From: Plazaster borealis
Lineage: Eukaryota > Echinodermata > Asteroidea > Forcipulatida > Labidiasteridae
Length of the DNA: 64,000 nt
Assembly (NCBI GenBank): GCA_021014325.1
Contig: CM037462.1
Coordinates: 16,202,135 to 16,266,134 of the forward strand
Direction: 5' to 3'
Position numbers and translations under genes: made by a program. This document shows, one piece after another, positions 38,001 to 45,200 of this stretch (position 1 is its first letter; the number at the start of each line of letters is the position of its first letter). Under the pieces are notes generated by a model. It worked only from the letters and a program-made list of their open reading frames with translations. It was not told where the DNA came from and searched no databases.

Positions 38001-39236
38001 ATGCTGAGCAAATTGTTGTGCTTAGCAGCTCTATGAAATTGGGATCTGAGCTTGGGTCCGGTGAACTAGACCGCTCGGACTTTTTCGTCGGCAGTGACTC
38101 TCAGTCTCACCCCTGAATGTAATAATAAATACTGACATTCTCATCATACCAAATGAACCAGGGCCCACAAAAAGTAGCTAAGCACAACAAAATTATGCTT
38201 ACCAGAATGAGGTTACCAGCCAAACTAGCATACCACAAGTACAATTTATGACTGGTATCCTGCTCATTTCTGCTTAGCAGAAAATTGTTAAGCAATATTT
38301 TCTGCTAAAAGCAGCTCTACGAAATTGGGCCCAGACTCTTTTTCATCCAACCTCAGTTTGGTCACAGTGATGTGAATAGGCACAAATTGGACGTTGTATC
38401 AAGATGGAAATCTGACCCTTTTATTCACAATTCTCATAAATCATTTGTCTATTTTATCGGCTTAAAAGACAACCTACATTTAATAGGCATGATATTCGTC
38501 CTACTTTAGTCTGATTTCAAATCTTTTTTTCTCGAAAAAAATCAGAAAAACTGTGATCAAAGGCAGGGTATATTTTTGGTAATTGTCAAAGACCAGTATC
38601 CTCACTAGGTGTATCCAAACATTATGCATACAATAACAAACCTGTGAAAATTTGAGCTCAATTGGTCGTCGAAGTTGCAAGAAAATAATGAAAGAAAAAA
38701 ACACCCTTGTTGCATAGAATTGTGTGCTTTCAGATACCTGAGAAAGGCTTCATGCCTGAAGCATTTGTCAGATTCAAATTTTCGGGTGAAAAATTACCTC
38801 TTTCTCTAAAATGACGTACATGTATATTACTTCAAATGGGGGCCTTTCTAGCCTACACCATGTGTACATGTATGTCAGCCTTTGCACTTAATAAAATTGT
38901 CGAACTTTTTTTCCATTGACGAAATATCATTCTGGTGGCTGAGTCATCATGTTGTGGGTTCGAATCCCGATCATGACACTTGTGTCCTTGAGCAAGACAC
39001 TTAACTATAATTGCTTCTTTTCACCCAGGGGTAAATGGGTACCTGTTAGGGCAGAGATGGTTCATGTGATTGATTTAGCTTAGTGCGCTACATTAATTGG
39101 CAGCACAGGCTGTATACTCCCCAGGGAGCTGAGATGGTTTAAGGAATAAAAAAAATGGCCCAGTGACCAGGGATAATAATGTTGGAGCTTCATGAGCATC
39201 ACTGAGTGATGATTTTAGCGCTATATAAGAAGCCAC

Positions 39237-39272
<36 letters not shown>

Positions 39273-42200
39273 GTGTTTACTGATTTAACATTGCCGTGTA
39301 CTTCACTGCAACATGACAGTTAATGAATTAGGACTACTATTTGGCAAAATACATGTAGACTAAAATTCTCCTGCAAATTTGAACATTTGGACCCGATGAA
39401 ATGCATGATGTTGTCTCCTCCACTCATTATGAGGTTCCCTGGGAGAATAATATGCGTGTGACTTTTGCAATCAATATTAGAGAAAACCTTGCGTGGTTGG
39501 TTTAATTACCCCTAGCAACAATCGTCATGGTAGCCACGGCGCTGTGACAACAGACCTGTATCCTGCTGACACTGCCTTTGTCAATCAAGTTAGGATATGT
39601 GCAATATTATTAATGTACACCGATGCAAATATAATATGACAAAGAGGACGGGACTATTTGCCATTCCAGCCTCACTTTGGTTAACCTGATTTCAATGGGA
39701 GAAATGTAAAATGGATGCCACATGATCAAAGGTCAGTAGAACCTTGTGCATGAGACGTCATCCGCAACGACCTTTGAGGTTAAAATCTTATGAAACAATT
39801 AGAAGTGCAGGTATGTGCAATGAAAAGGAACAAATAACCTTCTTTTGAAATCTGTGTGAGGGCGCTCTACCCCAGCAACATCATGTGCATAAGGTCTATC
39901 AGCCGTAATGGTCACCATGGTAACCAACAGTCACAATAGCCTCAGTGACTTAAGGCCCTTTCACATGAGACAATTTTTAACAAGACTGAGACCTTGACTA
40001 AAATCACATCGATGTTAAAAAAACCAGCAAATAGCAGTTGTGTGAAAGCTATCCTTGTTAAGTAATAACCAAGGACCCTTGTTATTTTCAACAGAAACCC
40101 AGACCTCCTAAAAAAACACCCCAACAACCCTGTTAAAATCACCACAATATGTACCGTGAAATTATTACTGTGCCATACCCAAGGACCCTTGCTATGGCGA
40201 TATCATTATTCTCATGTTCCCCCCCCCCCAAAAAAAAACAAAAAAACAACAACAACACAAAAAAAAACCACAAACAAAAACCCACACAAAAAACACAAAA
40301 AAAAACCCACCCACACAAAAACAAGGGGCGTTGGTAAATTTAGATGGAACGTTTTGATCATGGGAAATCTAATACTCCTGTGTGGCATCCCTTAACTGTT
40401 TCACCTGTTTTGTTTTTACAGTAAAGTTAAAGATATGGATGAAGTACCCATAGAGGAACAAGCTGGGAATGGTAAGATTAAAGTTGAGAAACATCATCGA
40501 CCTGGAAGTTTAGAGTTAGAGCCGGTGGAGGTTGAACAAATTATCTCATCTTGCAATACTTCTGCTCCATGTAAGCCCCCGTAAGTCCATGTGTTCTACA
40601 GTTCTGTCACACTAATATTTTGTGGTGGTTAACATCTTCTTACTATCTAATCTTTTTTTGTATTGCTCTTTTTCAAACTTGTTTTAATGCATATTGTTAA
40701 CGTATCCAGCAAGATATACTCACCAAATACTTGATATTGGTAAACTAATTGTAAACACAATCGATTTCATCAGATTGGCAATGAACCCAATCGATGACCA
40801 GAGTCACTGTGACTCATAGTGGGTTTACAAAGTAGATAAACCAAGCAAGAAACATGCTGTGTGCTTCCAGGATAAGCATGGATGCTGCCGAGTGCTTCTA
40901 CGGTAAGGTGGTAAGCAGCCATGCTTTTCCATGCACACTAAGCATTGTTTGCTTAGCACACTAAGTATTGCTTGCTTAGTTTGTTTACATTGTATACCCA
41001 CTATGTCATAAGTCACACGACGCCGGTCACCGATTGTTTCTTTGGCGCCGTTTACCAGTTTACCCCAAAATTTCCAGTATTTTCTACTTAAAAAAAAAAA
41101 AAAATGTTTTCAGTGAATGCATTCTTTGGTCAGAAAACTCAATTAAGGACAACTAAATACCAACTAAAATACAACAAGGTAGTTTGAAAAAAAGTACTTG
41201 TACATTCTTAAGTGGTTTAAGTAAAGATTATCACTTTGATCAAGTTTGTTCACAGTTTCCCCCAAAATGTGCTGTGATCTTCCACGTTAGTGAGTTACAT
41301 AATCTCAATTTATGAGGTTTTCATGTTGGCGTTTGGCGTTGTAATGCTGATTTATAGGCAAAGTTATAAGAAAAATACAATAAAAGTCACCTGTGAAAGT
41401 TTCAGTTGAAATACAGTGTCTACTTGTTGAGAACACAAGAAAAACTGTCATGGTATTTCCAATCAAATCCACTCATGTTTAGTGAGGTGACACTAGGCCA
41501 TAGCCTTTAAGTATCTCTATTTCATTATCATTATTTGTTACAGCTTATATATTAAAGGCACTGAACACGTTTGGAAATTGTCAAAGACCAGTGTTCTCAC
41601 TTGGTGTATCCCAACATATGCATAAAATAACAAGCCTGTGAAAATTTGGGCTCAATTGGTCATCGAAGTTGCAAGAAAATGATGAAAGAAAAAACACCCT
41701 TTTTGTACAAATTTGTGTGCTTTCAGATAGGAGTAAAAACTTCTTGCAAGAAGTTTTTATTATTTTAGTGAGAAATTACCTCTTTCTCAAAAACTACGTT
41801 ACTTCAGAGGGAGTCGTTTCTCACAATGTTTTATACTATCAACAGCTCTCCGTTGCTTGTTACCAAGTAAGTTTTTATGCTAATATTTGTTTTGAGTCAT
41901 TACCAAACGTGTACGATACCTGTAAGTATGATTTGAAACTTAGCATGGCGGGAGTACAATCTAATATAATCTAATTATACAATCTTGTAAATATATTAAT
42001 TAAGTCTTTCTTCAAGTCTTTCATTAAACGCGAACAAATCATTTTGACTGCGACAAAAAGGTAATATATTTAAATTTGTTGTGAGGTCAATTCCAGCTCA
42101 AAGACCACCAGGCTCTTGCTATCTCAACCCTCCAGTGTTTATAAATTTCACACCTTCTTAACATCGGTGCCGTAGGGCTTTGTTTTTACAAACCTCGGTT

Positions 42201-45200
42201 TAGGCTCAGGCTCCAGGCTTCGTTTGAAGTTGGAAACACCGTACAGAATGTACACTGCTCCTAAATTGATGACAGAGCCCAAGCCGGTGTCATATGGAAA
42301 TCTGTCCCCCCGGAGATTCTGTCCCCATACGGGAAATTAACATGGGCTGAAGGAGGATGATTCAAAAGAGGGCGCTATCAAAAGAAGTTTGTACACAGTT
42401 CGCCGTATGGGGGGACAGAATCTCCGGGGGACAGAATCTCCTGCCACACCGGAGCCCAAGCCAGGGTTTGGTAAAAAGGCGTAGTATTTGATATCAATAA
42501 TTTACCATGAGTTCTCTTTCTGTTCATTGGTTCTCTGTATTAACGCTGTATCTTTTCTTGGTATCATGATTCTGAAGCTATTCTATGACTCATTTTTCAG
42601 CTTTCATTTTAACATCTTAATTAATGAACTAATCCAACCTCGTTCCCAGGGGTGTACGATCTCGCCGCACCATATTTTTGGTTACCAGAATGCCTTGCTC
42701 GATCATAACCCCTTGGAAGTGTGACTTTGAAATGTCCAAATTGAAATGTGCATTAATATTGGATATTTTTACTAAGTCCTGTGGCTGATCCACTCTACAC
42801 GCGCTCTCAAAATGGTAGCCCGCAAAAGAGGCAGTCAAGTCATAGAGCAACTGGCCCTATTCCTCTTTGATCTTGTGACATCTCTATAACTGTGTGAAGT
42901 TTAGGGTGACCGTAAAAACATGATTCATTTGATGTGGATTGCGTCAAAATACTTGCATTTTGACACATGCGTACTTAGCGCACTACAAGCGCTCGAAAGT
43001 TTGAACAAGCGTGCGTTTAGCCAATCAGCGTTGTGTTTCAGTGCTTCCCTTCCAGGGGTTAGTGACGAGAGGTATCGATACGGTTCGCTGCCCACGGTAG
43101 CACTTTGGCTGGAACTTATTATACAAATAGCATGTCCATTACAATGACCACATCTATGAGTATAAAATGTAACTTTGAAGGGATATACGTTTGGTAATTG
43201 GAACCCACTGTTTGTTTCAATCCGATACAGTTGTAGATATATACAATAGAACTAACCTGTGAAAATTTCATTTCAAAAGGTGGTAGCGTTTTTTGCCGAA
43301 AATCTGGAGCGGTTATGTCCACGCAGGAAGAATTTCTGCAATTGGAATACACAATCTGAGAAACGTTACTGTCAGAAACGTTTTTCAGGTTAAAAAATAT
43401 GATATAATTAATAAAAAAATATTTAAAAATATGATATATTTTTCCATAACCTCAGTACTTCAAAGTGAAAAGTTTCCCAAAATGCATTATACTATCCAAA
43501 GCTGCTGTACTTCTTAAGTAAGTTTTTATTGCCAATAGTTTTCAGAGTCATTACCAAACGTACAGAACCTTTAAACTGGTAGAAGATCAAATTCCAAGTT
43601 TAAATTCTCTAGAATTCCGAGAATTAATTTGCCGATTTTTGACAGTCGGACTTTTTTTTATTGAATACAGAAATACAAGTTGAAGTCAGTAAATTAATAC
43701 AATCCATGCATGCAGCTTTTCAGCTGATCAGCTGATTTCCTCGTTTTGGGTCTCTCCTCTTGAAAACTGAAAAACACAGTGCAAAGTCGTTACTTTGCAT
43801 GGAAATTTCCTCTTTATTTCTAACAAACTGCTGTTGCATTCCTGCACAGTTAGTTAAAAATTATTCCGATCACTTTCCTTACCATAGGCGACTTTAGTCG
43901 ACTGCACTCATACCCCCTCTTCCTTACCATAGGCGACTCGTCGACCAAGCATACACACCAAAAAGTACAAAAAAGTGTTTGAGATTACATATCACGTTTG
44001 CTTTGTAAATAAATAACAAGATAGAAAACAAGTAACTACATGTTGTATATATTTTGTTGAGGCGGAAAGAAGTTGCGAAAAACAAGAATATTTATTAAAA
44101 CGTTTTATAAAAGTATTTGCAATTTAATAAACACAAACTTCAAAATGTAATCTGATAATCTCCTTAATTTGTTTCCACTTCCTTGTGTACATGTTTGTCC
44201 TGTGTTTGTTTGTTTGTTTGTTTTTTTGTTTGCTAGCTTCCTGCTTAGTACATCCCTGAGGATGTATATCTTTTTTCCTCACTGGCGGTGAAGATTTTTA
44301 TCTATAACATTAATTCTTTACTCAATTTGTTGAGAAGCTCTGAAAGAAAAACAGAAATTGTAGCACTTTATTGACTAACTAGTAGGAAATAGCAGCTTAA
44401 GCTTTCGTAGCAACGACTACTAAGTTGTCGTTGCTACGAAAGATTATGCAGATATTTCTTACTACTTAGTGAGCAAGTGTATTTAGGACATGGTAAACAA
44501 AAAGCTATTTCGCCCGAGCGGATAAAATAATTTCAGGCAAATTAGTAATCCGCCCGGGCGGAATTTTTTTTTTTACCATGTCCTAAAAACACTTCCATAA
44601 GTTAGTCATTAAAGTGCTACAATTTATTTTCCTCTCTGCAACTACCTGACTAACTCAGTTTGTTGAGAAGCTCAAAAAGAAATCAGAAATTTTTCATTAG
44701 GATTTCTGTGTTACATTGAAATTTTGCAGACGGGGACAAAGTGAAGATGGAGGGGGAGTGCATATAAAAAACAGTAAGTTCATCACTGTGTAAACTATTA
44801 ACCAATCTAATTCTAGGTAATGCGGCCGAAAAGAGACCACTCTCTAGTCTTCATTCTGGTCAGCAAGTTATACTGACGACCCACACCCCTGAACACACAA
44901 GTGAGTTTTAGTAATAGGTTTTATAACTGCATTATTGACTGCCTTGTAGCCTCAGTACAAGCTGATGAACTTAAAGTTAGGATCGTAGATTGGTAAAGAC
45001 TCCAAACAGTAATGACCAAACTATTCTGAGAAAGGATTCCCTTCGAAGTATGGTTTGGATAATTTGTCACCCTAAAACATTTGAAACTGAGAAACGATTC
45101 ATGCATGAATTTCTGAGAGTTGGTGTCCAATCGCGAATGCTGCGGCCAAACATGCAGTTGGTACCAGCTGTCACCTCGCTAAACGTGGATGGATTTGACG

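Noticed and set aside
40149..40395. Lys/Pro/Asn-rich open frames
   Set aside because: They are translations of C and A runs.
40422..40570. Alternative donor for exon 10 at gtaagc, 40571
   Set aside because: It would leave phase 1, whereas exon 11 is open only when entered in phase 2.
41669..41974. A 101-codon open frame also seen in part at 27049, 61740 and 18506
   Set aside because: It lies in family A MITEs and recurs only because the element recurs; the copies do not keep codon structure.
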